A DNA stretch of 64,000 bases from Neomicrococcus lactis. Its GTDB lineage: Bacteria > Actinomycetota > Actinomycetes > Actinomycetales > Micrococcaceae. The notes under the pieces were generated by a model, which worked only from the letters and a program-made list of their open reading frames with translations, made no database searches and was not told where the DNA came from. The position numbers and the translations under genes were made by a program. Location: positions 992,001 to 1,056,000 of the forward strand of contig NZ_JACHBL010000001.1 of NCBI RefSeq assembly GCF_014200305.1, read 5' to 3'. Positions 8,318 through 17,198 of the stretch are shown piece by piece (within the stretch, counting starts at the first letter, position 1; every line of letters begins with the position of its first letter).

Positions 8318-8357
8318 CAGAAAAGCTCCGCGAGCAGTGCGTCGCGGAGCTTTTCTG
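8318..8357. terminator. Bidirectional terminator between SURF1 and ABC-F genes
   Basis: Perfect 16-bp stem (8318-8333 with 8342-8357) and an 8-base loop. The 5' arm begins CAGAAAA and the 3' arm ends TTTTCTG, followed by TTTCC, so it is A-rich before and T-rich after the GC stem. It lies between convergent stops at 8300 and 8370. Confidence 0.9.
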
Positions 8358-8369
8358 TTTCCTCGGCCT

Positions 8370-9971
8370 TTAGGCGAGGGTTACCAAATCGAGGTAGTCG
8401 TCGTTCCAGAGGTCCTCGGCGCCATCAGGCAAGAGGACCACGCGTTCTGGATTGAGAGCTTCCACGGCGCCTTCGTCGTGGCTCACCATGACCACAGCGC
8501 CGGTGTAGCTGCGCAAGGCACCCAGGATTTCGCGGCGCGATGCCGGGTCCAAGTTGTTGGTGGGCTCATCGAGGAGCAAGACGTTGGCACTTGAAGCCAC
8601 GATGGTGGCCAAGGCCAAACGGGTCTTCTCGCCACCGGAGAGCACGCCAGCAGGCTTGTCCACGTCATCGCCGGAGAACATAAAGGAACCCAAGATGCCA
8701 CGCACATCTGCGTCACCCAGGGACGCCGGAGCGGCGGAGCGCATGTTTTCCAGAACCGAACGATCATGGTCCAGGGTTTCGTGTTCCTGCGCGTAGTAGC
8801 CGATCTTCAGGCCGTGACCCGGAACGAGCTTTCCGGTGTCCGGCTTGTCCACGCCAGCCAGCATGCGCAAAAGCGTGGTCTTACCGGCACCGTTGAGGCC
8901 CAAGATCACAACGCGTGAACCGCGGTCGATCGCCAAATCCACGTCCGTGAAAATTTCGAGGGAGCCGTAGGACTTCGAGAGACCTTCGGCCACGAGAGGC
9001 GTCTTGCCACACGGTGCTGGATCCGGGAAGCGCAGAGCTGCAACGCGATCGGTGGCACGCTCTTCCTGCAAACCGGAGAGCATCTTCTCGGCACGCTTGA
9101 TCATGGACTGAGCCGCAACAGCCTTCGTTGCCTTGGCACGCATCTTGTTGGCCTGGTCCATGAGGACCTGAGCCTTCTTTTCCGTGTTGGCACGTTCGCG
9201 CTTACGCGCACGCTCATCCGTCTCGCGCTGCAAGAGGTAGCGCTTCCAGATCATGTTGTAGATATCGATTTCGCCGCGGTTAGCGTCGAGGTGAAGCACC
9301 TTGTTGACGGTGGCTTCGAGGAGGTCGGTGTCGTGGGAAATCACGATCAATCCGCCCTGGTAGTTCTTCAAGAACTCGCGCAGCCACGTAATGGAGTCAG
9401 CGTCCAAGTGGTTGGTGGGTTCGTCAAGCAGCAGCGTGTCGGCGTTCGCGTACAAGATTCGCGCGAGTTCAACACGGCGTCGCTGACCACCTGAGAGAGT
9501 CTTCAACGGCTGCTCAAGGATGCGATCCTCAAGGGCCAAGTTGGCGCAAATCGTTGCTGCTTCGGACTCGGCAGCGTAACCGCCGCCCGCAAGGAACTCA
9601 GCTTCCAGCCGGTCATAGCGGCGCATGGCGCTATCGTGAACTGACTTGTCATCGCTAGCCATATCGACCTGCGCCTGGCGCAGATCGCGAACTACACGGT
9701 CCAGACCGCGCGCCGAAAGAATACGGTCGCGAGCGAGCTGCTCCATGTCTGGCGTGCGAGGGTCCTGTGGCAAGTAGCCGATGGTGCCCGTGCGAGTGAC
9801 GGTGCCGTTAGCCGGCAACCCCTCGCCTGCGAGCACTCGCGTCAAAGTAGTTTTGCCTGCGCCATTGCGGCCCACGAGACCGATTTTGTCGCCTTTGTCG
9901 ATTCGGAAGGAAACATCCTCCATCAACAAGCGCGCACCAGCGCGCAGCTCCAAGCCGGAAACGGAGATCAC
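8370..9971 (-). CDS. ABC-F family ATPase
   Basis: A 533-residue soluble protein with two ABC domains and no membrane part. The first domain has Walker A GRNGAGKTT (34-42), signature LSGGQRRRVELA (159-170) and Walker B LLLDEPTNHLD; the second has Walker A GLNGAGKTT (358-366) and signature LSGGEKTRLALA. Between them (about 240-310) is the charged linker (QRETDERARKRERANTEKK) that defines ABC-F proteins. They act on ribosomes, in translation factor roles or antibiotic protection. There is no evidence here for a resistance function. The GTG start at 9971 follows AAAGG. It is transcribed away from bioY. Confidence 0.9.
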   Translation of the reverse strand: MISVSGLELRAGARLLMEDVSFRIDKGDKIGLVGRNGAGKTTLTRVLAGEGLPANGTVTRTGTIGYLPQDPRTPDMEQLARDRILSARGLDRVVRDLRQAQVDMASDDKSVHDSAMRRYDRLEAEFLAGGGYAAESEAATICANLALEDRILEQPLKTLSGGQRRRVELARILYANADTLLLDEPTNHLDADSITWLREFLKNYQGGLIVISHDTDLLEATVNKVLHLDANRGEIDIYNMIWKRYLLQRETDERARKRERANTEKKAQVLMDQANKMRAKATKAVAAQSMIKRAEKMLSGLQEERATDRVAALRFPDPAPCGKTPLVAEGLSKSYGSLEIFTDVDLAIDRGSRVVILGLNGAGKTTLLRMLAGVDKPDTGKLVPGHGLKIGYYAQEHETLDHDRSVLENMRSAAPASLGDADVRGILGSFMFSGDDVDKPAGVLSGGEKTRLALATIVASSANVLLLDEPTNNLDPASRREILGALRSYTGAVVMVSHDEGAVEALNPERVVLLPDGAEDLWNDDYLDLVTLA

Positions 9972-10109
9972 AATATGCCTTTCGAACGGAAGTCAACCTG
10001 TCTAGTCTACCGAGCGCAGCCCCTTACCACTTCTCCACGTGTCATAGGGCACCTTTTGCTTCTCCGTCACCTCGGTCATCTGCTCGGGGAATGTGCCACA
10101 TCTCATTAT

Positions 10110-10122
10110 TGAACAGTGATCA
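10110..10122 (+). promoter_or_regulatory. Imperfect palindrome upstream of bioY (candidate biotin-regulator site)
   Basis: TGAAC-AGT-GATCA, two 5-base half sites with four of five bases symmetric around a 3-base spacer, ends 14 bases before the bioY start. The left half and the spacing equal the known corynebacterial BioQ site (TGAAC-N3-GTTAC), but the right half matches poorly. No regulator gene is in the window. Confidence 0.3.
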
Positions 10123-10136
10123 AGTATGCTTTCCGC

Positions 10137-10754
10137 ATGACTTCAAGCACTCCTTCCACCACGCGATCTTCCGCTACGAACCGCCGCCGTTTCGGCGCGC
10201 AGGACATCGCCCTCATCGCTGTTTTCGCGGCGCTCATTGCCGCTCTCACCCTGGTTCCCGCCATCCCCGTCGGCCCACTCGGCGTACCCATTACTTTGCA
10301 GACCTTCGGCGTCGCCGTGGCCGCGCTGGTTCTCGGCGCGTGGCGTGGTTTTTGCGCCGTGGGCTTGTACTTGATTGCCGGCTTCGCTGGCCTTCCGGTC
10401 TTCGCGAAGTTCTCCGCTGGTCTCGGCGTTCTTGCAGGACCGTCGGCTGGCTACCTCATTGCGTTCCCCATTACCGCTTTGATCACGGGCGCCTTGGCGA
10501 CCTACTACTTGCGCCGCACGGGCTCCCTCAGCCGCATCATGCTATTCGTCGCAGCGATCGCCGGTTCCATCATCTCCACGCACCCGCTGGGCATTCTCGG
10601 CATGAGAATCAACGGCCACATCCCCTTGGACAAAGCATTCCTCGTGGACATGGCGTACTGGCCAGGTGACATCATTAAGTCACTTCTCGCGGCATTGATC
10701 GCCGCGATGGTCTTCAAGGCATTCCCGCGATTTGCCCACCGTACCTTCAGCTAA
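10137..10754 (+). CDS. bioY: BioY, biotin-binding S component of an ECF transporter
   Basis: A 205-residue integral membrane protein with about six hydrophobic segments. The conserved loop VGPLGVPITLQTFGVAV (about 47-63) is typical of BioY. It captures biotin at the membrane and works with the ATPase BioM and the coupling protein BioN, both encoded directly downstream in the same direction (27 bases to bioM). The ATG at 10137 was chosen; a GTG at 10116 would add seven residues (MIKYAFR) and would overlap the palindrome listed above. Confidence 0.93.
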   Translation: MTSSTPSTTRSSATNRRRFGAQDIALIAVFAALIAALTLVPAIPVGPLGVPITLQTFGVAVAALVLGAWRGFCAVGLYLIAGFAGLPVFAKFSAGLGVLAGPSAGYLIAFPITALITGALATYYLRRTGSLSRIMLFVAAIAGSIISTHPLGILGMRINGHIPLDKAFLVDMAYWPGDIIKSLLAALIAAMVFKAFPRFAHRTFS

Positions 10755-10781
10755 CCCCGCGGCGAAAGCCGCTCAAGGATC

Positions 10782-11525
10782 ATGAGTCACTTTAGATTTT
10801 CCGGAGTTTCTGTCACCACACCTGCAGCAATGGACTCCCCCACGTCCGGCGATACTTCCGTTCGGGACCAGGTCATCCTCGCGCCCTTCGATCTGGAACT
10901 GACGGAAGCACGCGTCGTCGTACTGGGTCCTAACGGCTCCGGAAAATCGACGTTCCTCCGCCTCCTGAACGGGCTGAGCGCGCCGTCAGCTGGCACGGTA
11001 TCGGTAGACGGCTTCGACACCGTGGACGCGGTGCGTGACGTCCGCCAACGCGTCGCGTTCCTCTTTACCGATCCCATGTCCCAACTCGTGATGCCGCTCG
11101 TTCGCGAGGACGTGGAGCTCTCACTCAAGGCCACCATCAAGAATTCCGCGGCTCGGCGCGAGGCTGCGCTGGCCGCGCTGGATTCCGTGGGAGTCGCGCA
11201 CTTGGCTGAACGCAGCGTCTATGACCTTTCTGGCGGCGAACGGCAACTAGTAGCGCTCGTGAGCGTGCTGGCGGCCGGTCAGCGCGTGCTCGTCGCGGAT
11301 GAACCCAATACGCTGCTGGATCTGCGCAACACAAATCGCTTGCGCAGGATCTTCCGCTCACTCCCCCAGCAAATTATTTTTGCCACGCATGACTTGGACT
11401 TCGCGCAAGATGCGGACCGCGCTTTAGTTTTTGACGGCGGAAAGATCGTGTACGACGGCGCCGCGCCCGGCGGGCTTGCCGCTTACCGTGATCTGTGCTC
11501 GGCTGAGGACCTCGATGCGCGGTAA
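10782..11525 (+). CDS. bioM: BioM, energy-coupling factor ATPase
   Basis: A 247-residue ABC ATPase. Walker A is GPNGSGKST (about 49-57), signature YDLSGGERQLVALVS and Walker B VLVADEPNTLLD, then the H-loop FATHDLDF. It powers biotin uptake through BioY/BioN. The start at 10782 follows CAAGGATC. The first 40 residues include a short insertion (TTPAAMDSPTSGDTSVRDQ) not typical of the domain. The gene overlaps bioN by 11 bases, so they are translationally linked. Confidence 0.92.
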   Translation: MSHFRFSGVSVTTPAAMDSPTSGDTSVRDQVILAPFDLELTEARVVVLGPNGSGKSTFLRLLNGLSAPSAGTVSVDGFDTVDAVRDVRQRVAFLFTDPMSQLVMPLVREDVELSLKATIKNSAARREAALAALDSVGVAHLAERSVYDLSGGERQLVALVSVLAAGQRVLVADEPNTLLDLRNTNRLRRIFRSLPQQIIFATHDLDFAQDADRALVFDGGKIVYDGAAPGGLAAYRDLCSAEDLDAR

Positions 11526-12141
11526 CGCTATGAAGATCGGGCTGTTTGTGCCCGGCAACAGTGTGGTGCACCGGGCGCCGCTCTGGCACAAGTATGTGTT
11601 CGTGCTTGGCGTTGGCGTGCTGTTGCTCGTGTGGCGCAACCCGTGGGTCTCTCTGGCCCTCGTAGTGCTGTCCTACGTTTTCTTCGCACTCGCTGGCTCG
11701 CGGATTCGCCGGAGCTGGTGGGTACCGATGCGCGCACTCTGGTGGATCTTCGTCCTGTTGGGGATCTACCAATGGTGGCTCAACGGTTGGCAAGACGTGA
11801 TAATGGTGCTCGGGACCATGATTGCAGCTATGCACTGGGCGCGACTGCTGGTCCTAACAACACCGCTTTCAGAACTCATGGAGGGACTGGAGCGAGTGCT
11901 CTCGCCGCTGCGCTATGTAGGACTGCGTCCCGCCGTGTTTTCGTTGGCCATCGCCATCATGATCAGATCTATTCCGATGATCATTGGCGCGGCCCAAGAT
12001 ACGGTCGATGCGGCCAACGCTCGGGGACTCGGAAAGAACCCCATTGCCCTCGCCGCCCCGACCATCATCACCACTATTGCCACCGCTCGCACCACGGGCG
12101 ACGCGCTTGCGGCGCGCGGAATTTTAGAAAGCGATTACTAA
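11515..12141 (+). CDS. bioN: BioN/EcfT-like transmembrane coupling protein
   Basis: A membrane protein of about 208 residues, the T component that links the BioM ATPase to BioY. It has hydrophobic segments near residues 25-60, 75-100 and 135-160, and the Ala-Arg-Gly-type coupling motif is seen as ANARGLG (about 163-169), with a related AARGI near the C-terminus. The ATG at 11515 is preceded by GAGGA; an ATG at 11530 is also possible. It is the last gene of the bioYMN unit. Confidence 0.9.
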   Translation: MRGNAMKIGLFVPGNSVVHRAPLWHKYVFVLGVGVLLLVWRNPWVSLALVVLSYVFFALAGSRIRRSWWVPMRALWWIFVLLGIYQWWLNGWQDVIMVLGTMIAAMHWARLLVLTTPLSELMEGLERVLSPLRYVGLRPAVFSLAIAIMIRSIPMIIGAAQDTVDAANARGLGKNPIALAAPTIITTIATARTTGDALAARGILESDY

Positions 12142-12169
12142 TAGGTAGTTTGGCCGCTACTCTTTCATC

Positions 12170-13078
12170 ATGAGCTTCAATGACAATGCACAACTAGACC
12201 CGGGACGTGTCAACGATTCTCGTGGCCGATCTGGCGGCAAAATTGCTGCCGGCGGTGGCGGAATCTTGGTGCTTATCTTGGCTGCACTCTTTGGTATCAA
12301 CCCGCAGGTTCTGAACGATTTGGGACTGGGCGGTACGTCTTCGTCGCAATCGCAGACGCAGAGCACTGATGGCGCACAAAGCCAGGACTGCAAGACCGGC
12401 GCTGACGCCGACCAGCGTTCTGACTGCCGCATCATCGGTACCGTACAGAGCCTAGATGCCTTCTGGGGCCCCTACCTCGCAAAGTACAAGGTAGAGCACG
12501 CTGATCCAGACATCGAGATCTTCTCCGACGCCGTCAACACTGGCTGCGGTCAGGCCTCCTCTGACGTTGGACCGTTCTACTGCCCAGCTGACCAGACCGG
12601 CTACTTCGACGTAGGGTTCTTCGATCTCTTGCGTGATCGCTTTGGCGCAAGCGGTGGACCGCTCGCCGAAGAATACGTAGTTGCCCATGAATACGGCCAC
12701 CACATCCAAAATGAGATCGGAACGCTCCAGTACTCACAGCAGGGCGGCACTGGCCCAACCTCTGGCGCCGTACGCGTAGAGCTTCAGGCTGACTGCTTCG
12801 CTGGCTTGTGGGCCGCCTACGCTTCCGAGACAAAGGACTCCCAGGGCAATAGCTTCTTGGAGCCGTTCACGAAGGCTGACCTTCAGGACGCACTATCCGC
12901 AGCTCAAGCTGTTGGCGACGACCGTATCCAGGAAGCATCCACCGGCCGCGTGATGCCGGAAGCGTGGACGCACGGCTCAGCAGCCCAGCGTCAAGCATGG
13001 TTCATGCAGGGCTACGAAACCGGCGACATCAACAAGTGCAACACTTTGGAATCCAAGGATCTCAACAATCCTGCCTAA
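12170..13078 (+). CDS. Neutral zinc metallopeptidase (YpfJ family)
   Basis: A 302-residue membrane-anchored protein. A membrane segment at about 26-43 follows a short Arg-rich cytoplasmic head, and residues 55-85 are a Ser/Gln/Thr-rich linker. The zinc motif HEYGHH occupies 173-178 with Glu174 as the expected catalytic base. The cysteines at 74/86 and 126/138 may form disulfides outside the cell. The family (putative neutral zinc metallopeptidase, PF04228) is of unknown physiological substrate. The gene stands alone between bioN and a rho-independent terminator. Confidence 0.9.
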   Translation: MSFNDNAQLDPGRVNDSRGRSGGKIAAGGGGILVLILAALFGINPQVLNDLGLGGTSSSQSQTQSTDGAQSQDCKTGADADQRSDCRIIGTVQSLDAFWGPYLAKYKVEHADPDIEIFSDAVNTGCGQASSDVGPFYCPADQTGYFDVGFFDLLRDRFGASGGPLAEEYVVAHEYGHHIQNEIGTLQYSQQGGTGPTSGAVRVELQADCFAGLWAAYASETKDSQGNSFLEPFTKADLQDALSAAQAVGDDRIQEASTGRVMPEAWTHGSAAQRQAWFMQGYETGDINKCNTLESKDLNNPA

Positions 13079-13103
13079 TAGCTTGTCTTGAGTCTTGCAT
13101 AAA

Positions 13104-13151
13104 CTGGGGCGCTGCATCCGAGAAAACTCGATGCGGCGCCCCAGCTTTTTT
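13104..13151 (+). terminator. Rho-independent terminator of the metallopeptidase gene
   Basis: 15-base arms (13104-13118 and 13130-13144) pair with one G-T wobble, loop of 11 bases, then CTTTTTT ending at 13151. Confidence 0.9.
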
Positions 13152-13219
13152 GTGTCTCGATTGGGGCCCGGTTCGACACTGTTTAGTAGAAGTGTGAACC
13201 GTGATGGCTCTTAAACCAC

Positions 13220-13261
13220 TTCGGGCTGGTCAACACTCGCGAAAGTGCTGACCAGCCCGAA
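13220..13261 (-). terminator. Stem-loop downstream of the suf operon
   Basis: 18-base arms (13220-13237 and 13244-13261) pair at 17 positions around a 6-base loop CGCGAA. It lies 16 bases past the last suf-cluster stop on the minus strand. The T-run is short (GTTT), so termination strength is uncertain. Confidence 0.75.
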
Positions 13262-13277
13262 GGATGAAACGATGGAC

Positions 13278-13607
13278 TTAGATGTTGAATCCAAGCGCGC
13301 GCATCTGATCACGTCCGTCATCAGTGATGCGCTCCGGACCCCATGGTGGCATCCAAACCCAGTTGAGACGCCATTCGTCCACGAGGGACTCAATGTTGGA
13401 GCCGACCTGCTCTTCGATCATGTCCGTCAACGGGCACGCGGCCGTCGTGAGGGTCATGTCGATCAGCAGCGCGCCATCCTCGGCGTACTTGAGGCCATAC
13501 AACAGGCCCAAGTCCACCACGTTGACGCCCAATTCGGGGTCAATAACTTCTTTGAGAGCCTCTTCGATGTCCTCGAGAGGCGTCTGCTTCTGTGCAGTGT
13601 CACTCAT
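13278..13607 (-). CDS. sufT: SufT-like metal-sulfur cluster assembly factor (MIP18/DUF59)
   Basis: A 109-residue single-domain protein. DPELGVNVVDLGLLYG (about 23-38) and the Cys-bearing MTLTTAACPL are hallmarks of the MIP18/DUF59 family, which aids maturation of Fe-S proteins. It lies 3 bases downstream of sufC, at the end of the suf operon, where actinobacteria usually have sufT. The TAA of sufC is followed by TCA-ATG. Confidence 0.92.
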   Translation of the reverse strand: MSDTAQKQTPLEDIEEALKEVIDPELGVNVVDLGLLYGLKYAEDGALLIDMTLTTAACPLTDMIEEQVGSNIESLVDEWRLNWVWMPPWGPERITDDGRDQMRALGFNI

Positions 13608-13610
13608 TGA

Positions 13611-14366
13611 TTAGGCCTTTGCCAAGTAACGGTCGTAGCCCTCTTCTTCAAGACGGTCGGCCAGTTCCGGCCCGCCTTCTTCTGCGATGTGGCCGTCAAC
13701 GAACACGTGAACGAAGTCAGGCTTGATGTAGCGAAGAATGCGGGTGTAGTGGGTGATGAGCAAGGTGCCCATGTTGTTCGCTTCGTGAGCGCGGTTGACG
13801 CCTTCGGAAACGATGCGCAGTGCGTCAACGTCAAGGCCGGAGTCGGTCTCGTCGAGGACTGCGAACTTCGGCTTGAAGAGTTCGAGCTGAAGGATTTCAA
13901 CGCGCTTCTTCTCGCCACCGGAGAAGCCTTCGTTCACGTTTCGGTTCGCGAAGTCGGCATCGATCTTGAGGTTTTCCATGGCGCTCTTGACGTCCTTGGT
14001 CCAGTGACGCAAAGAAGGAGCTTCGCCGTCGATGGCCGTCTTGGCGGTGCGCAAGAAGTTGGTCATCGTGACGCCTGGAACCTCAACTGGGTACTGCATG
14101 GCCAAGAAGAGGCCGGCGCGAGCACGCTCGTCAACGGACATCTCGAGGACGTTTTCGCCGTCAAGGAGGATTTCTCCGCCGGTGATGTTGTAGCGAGGGT
14201 GGCCAGCGATGGACGAAGCCAAGGTGGACTTGCCGGAGCCGTTAGGGCCCATGATGGCGTGGGTCTCGCCGGACTTGATCGTCAAGGTTACGCCCTTGAG
14301 GATCTCCTTCGGGCCCTGCTCGGTGTCGATCGATACGTGGAGGTCTTTGATTTCAAGTACAGACAT
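13611..14366 (-). CDS. sufC: SufC, Fe-S cluster assembly ATPase
   Basis: A 251-residue ABC-type ATPase of the SufBCD scaffold. Walker A is GPNGSGKST (about 40-48), signature FSGGEKKRVEILQ and Walker B KFAVLDETDSGLD, where Asp-Glu-Thr replaces the usual DEP as in other SufC proteins. ATP binding drives shape changes in SufB-SufD during cluster assembly. The start follows GAGGAAAG. It is 40 bases downstream of sufD; many relatives have a ferredoxin-like gene between these two, and there is no room for one here. Confidence 0.95.
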   Translation of the reverse strand: MSVLEIKDLHVSIDTEQGPKEILKGVTLTIKSGETHAIMGPNGSGKSTLASSIAGHPRYNITGGEILLDGENVLEMSVDERARAGLFLAMQYPVEVPGVTMTNFLRTAKTAIDGEAPSLRHWTKDVKSAMENLKIDADFANRNVNEGFSGGEKKRVEILQLELFKPKFAVLDETDSGLDVDALRIVSEGVNRAHEANNMGTLLITHYTRILRYIKPDFVHVFVDGHIAEEGGPELADRLEEEGYDRYLAKA

Positions 14367-14406
14367 TGTGTTCTTTCCTCAGGTCTGAAAGTTAGTGAAG
14401 TGTGCT

Positions 14407-15735
14407 TTAGGCCTTGGCAGCTGCGGCAGCGGCGACGGCGTCAGTGGCTTCCAATTCCTTATCGAGCGAAGCAATGATTTCTTCCTCGATAGAAGCAACA
14501 CCGATCTGCTGAACGATCTCGTTCAAGAAGCCACGGACCACCAAAAGGCGGGCCGTCTTCTCGTCGATGCCACGGGCCATGAAGTAGAACAAGTGCTCGT
14601 CATCAAAGCGGCCGGTGGTGGATGCGTGTCCTGCACCTTCGATAAGACCGGTTTCGATCTCAAGGTTAGGCACGGAGTCTGCGCGGGCGCCGTCCGTCAA
14701 CACGAGGTTGCGGTTGGCTTCGTAGGAACTCGTGCCTTCAGCCTGCTTCTGGATCAGCACATCGCCAACCCATACCGTGCGTGCGCCAGCACCCTGGAGA
14801 GCGCCCTTGTAGAGGACGTTCGAGGTGTTGCGTGGAGCGTTGTGGTCCACGAAGCTGCGGTGCTCGAGGTGCTGGTGTGCGTCTGCGAAGTAGAGGCCAA
14901 ACAGCTCGGCTTCGGCGCCTTCGGCGGCAAAGCGAACGTTGGAGTTCAAGCGAACCACTTCGCCACCCAGGGAAACAGCGACGTGACGGTAGGTCGCATC
15001 GCGGCCCACAACCGCATCCGTCTGTCCTGCGTGCCTGGCGGTGTCATCCCACTGCTGCAGGGTGACGACGCGAACATTGGCACCGTCGCCGACAATGATT
15101 TCCACATTTTCGGTGAGGTTTGCGGAGCCACGGTGATCGAGTACGACGACGGCACTTGCGTGGTTGCCTACCTCGATGACATAGTGCGCATTTCCGCGAC
15201 GACCAGCGCCCTGACCCGTAGCGGTGATGATGACAGGCTCGGTGAGCTCGGCATCCGCTGCGATCTTGACGTGGAGAGCGTTTTCAACGTTCTTGGAAGC
15301 AACAACAGCCGGGCGATCCGCAGGAACCAAGACGGTTCCGCGCGGTGCTTCGCCGATGGCGAGCGTAGAAACGCTCACGCCATCGATGTTTTCGGAAACA
15401 AAGTAATCAACTGCTTCCTGGCCATCCTGAACATCCGTAGCGGCGTCTTCGAACAACGGAGCAAGCTTCTTGAGAGGGCTAAAGCGCCACTCTTCTTCGC
15501 GGCCCTTCGGCAACGGGAAGTCTGCAACGTCGAAGCTTTGCACGCGCTCAGCACGCGAGTTCATGAGTTTGACGGCTTCCTTGGAGTTGCCGATCAGACG
15601 CGCTGCCGGATTGTCTTTTGCGGCATGCTCGATATCAACATTCGCCGAGTTGAGCTTCTCGCCCTCTTCGGTCATGCCATCAATCATTGGCTTTGCGTGA
15701 GTAGTCATGTCCTTCTCTGCAATAACGTTCGTCAT
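14407..15735 (-). CDS. sufD: SufD, Fe-S cluster scaffold subunit
   Basis: A 442-residue protein with the C-terminal SufBD beta-helix domain (about 160-415); the end motif FYFMARGIDEKTARLLVVRGF is diagnostic for the SufB/SufD family. SufD forms the scaffold with SufB and SufC and helps iron entry. The N-terminus is Asp/Glu rich. The start ATG at 15735 lies two bases after the sufB stop; an internal ATG nine codons later (15708) is an alternative. The C-terminal tail is Ala rich (AVAAAAAAKA). Confidence 0.95.
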   Translation of the reverse strand: MTNVIAEKDMTTHAKPMIDGMTEEGEKLNSANVDIEHAAKDNPAARLIGNSKEAVKLMNSRAERVQSFDVADFPLPKGREEEWRFSPLKKLAPLFEDAATDVQDGQEAVDYFVSENIDGVSVSTLAIGEAPRGTVLVPADRPAVVASKNVENALHVKIAADAELTEPVIITATGQGAGRRGNAHYVIEVGNHASAVVVLDHRGSANLTENVEIIVGDGANVRVVTLQQWDDTARHAGQTDAVVGRDATYRHVAVSLGGEVVRLNSNVRFAAEGAEAELFGLYFADAHQHLEHRSFVDHNAPRNTSNVLYKGALQGAGARTVWVGDVLIQKQAEGTSSYEANRNLVLTDGARADSVPNLEIETGLIEGAGHASTTGRFDDEHLFYFMARGIDEKTARLLVVRGFLNEIVQQIGVASIEEEIIASLDKELEATDAVAAAAAAKA

Positions 15736-15737
15736 TG

Positions 15738-17198
15738 TTAGCCCACCGACCCTTCCATCTGAAGTTCAATGAGTCGGTTGAGTTCAAGCGCGTATTCCAT
15801 TGGAAGCTCGCGAGCGATTGGCTCGATGAAGCCACGGACGATCATCGCCATTGCTTCGTCTTCGGCCAGGCCGCGGGACATCAGGTAGAACAGCTGCTCT
15901 TCGGAGACGCGGGAAACCGTTGCCTCGTGGCCCATGGTGACATCGTCTTCACGAACGTCAATGTATGGGTAGGTATCGGAGCGCGAAATGGTGTCCACCA
16001 ACAAGGCGTCACACACTACCGAGTTCTTGACACCCTTGGCGCCTTCGCGAACCTGGACCAGACCGCGGTATGCGGAACGGCCGCCGTTACGAGCCACCGA
16101 CTTCGCCACGATGGAGGAAGAGGTGTTCGGAGCGATGTGGACCATCTTGGAACCGGTGTCCTGGTGCTGATCCTTGCCGGCGAATGCAATCGAGAGGGTT
16201 TCGCCCTTCGCGTGCTCGCCAACCAAGTACACAGCTGGGTACTTCATGGTGACCTTGGAGCCGATATTGCCATCGATCCATTCCATGGTGGCGCCTTCTT
16301 CGCAGATGGCGCGCTTGGTCACGAGGTTGTATACGTTCGTGGACCAGTTCTGGATGGTCGTGTAGCGAACGCGAGCGTTCTTCTTCACGATGATTTCCAC
16401 AACAGCAGAGTGCAAGGAGTCCGACTGGTAGATCGGAGCCGTGCAGCCTTCGATGTAGTGCACGTAAGAATCTTCGTCAGCAATGATGAGCGTGCGCTCA
16501 AACTGACCCATGTTCTCCGTATTGATACGGAAGTATGCTTGGAGTGGGATTTCCACGTGAACGCCCTTAGGGACGTACACGAAAGAGCCACCGGACCAAA
16601 CGGCCGTGTTCAGCGAAGCGAACTTGTTGTCGCCAGCAGGAATCACGGAGCCGAAGTATTCCTGGAAGATCTCCGGGTGCTCGCGCAGACCGGTGTCGGT
16701 GTCAAGGAAGATAACGCCCTGAGCTTCGAGGTCTTCACGGATCTGATGGTATACAACCTCAGATTCGTACTGGGCTGCCACACCAGCAACCAAGCGGGAA
16801 CGCTCAGCCTCGGGGATGCCCAGCTTTTCGTACGTGTTGCGGATGTCTTCCGGAAGGTCTTCCCAGCTCTGGGCCTGCTTCTCGGTAGAACGCACGAAGT
16901 ACTTGATGTTGTCGAAGTCGATGCCAGAGAGATCTGCGCCCCAGGTTGGCATTGGCTTCTTTTCGAAGTACTTCAGGCCCTTCAGACGAAGATCCAGAAT
17001 CCACTGGGGCTCGTTCTTCTTCGACGAAATGTCGCGAACAACTTCTTCGCTCAAGCCACGACGAGCATTGGCGCCGGCGTCGTTCTTGTCAGCCCAACCG
17101 TATTCGTAGGTACCCAAGCCCTGTAGCTCTGGGTTCTTCTCAAGGATTTCGGCGATAACGCCAGGATCCTGAGTGTCCTGTGCCAACTGATCAGTCAT
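15738..17198 (-). CDS. sufB: SufB, Fe-S cluster scaffold protein
   Basis: A 486-residue scaffold on which Fe-S clusters are built. The core has [20 protein letters not shown] and [19 protein letters not shown], and the family end motif is [21 protein letters not shown]. The start ATG overlaps the sufR stop as ATGA (17195-17198), showing tight coupling with the regulator. A GGAGA Shine-Dalgarno sequence stands ahead. sufS and sufU are not in this operon, so the sulfur donor must be encoded elsewhere. Confidence 0.96.
   Translation of the reverse strand: MTDQLAQDTQDPGVIAEILEKNPELQGLGTYEYGWADKNDAGANARRGLSEEVVRDISSKKNEPQWILDLRLKGLKYFEKKPMPTWGADLSGIDFDNIKYFVRSTEKQAQSWEDLPEDIRNTYEKLGIPEAERSRLVAGVAAQYESEVVYHQIREDLEAQGVIFLDTDTGLREHPEIFQEYFGSVIPAGDNKFASLNTAVWSGGSFVYVPKGVHVEIPLQAYFRINTENMGQFERTLIIADEDSYVHYIEGCTAPIYQSDSLHSAVVEIIVKKNARVRYTTIQNWSTNVYNLVTKRAICEEGATMEWIDGNIGSKVTMKYPAVYLVGEHAKGETLSIAFAGKDQHQDTGSKMVHIAPNTSSSIVAKSVARNGGRSAYRGLVQVREGAKGVKNSVVCDALLVDTISRSDTYPYIDVREDDVTMGHEATVSRVSEEQLFYLMSRGLAEDEAMAMIVRGFIEPIARELPMEYALELNRLIELQMEGSVG

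Noticed and set aside
8370-9971. Antibiotic-resistance role of the ABC-F protein
   Set aside because: The linker and motifs fit general ABC-F proteins; no resistance neighbour or leader peptide was seen.
14395-17126. Long plus-strand open frames (448 and 463 codons)
   Set aside because: They are antisense to sufD and sufB, both unmistakable; no family features.
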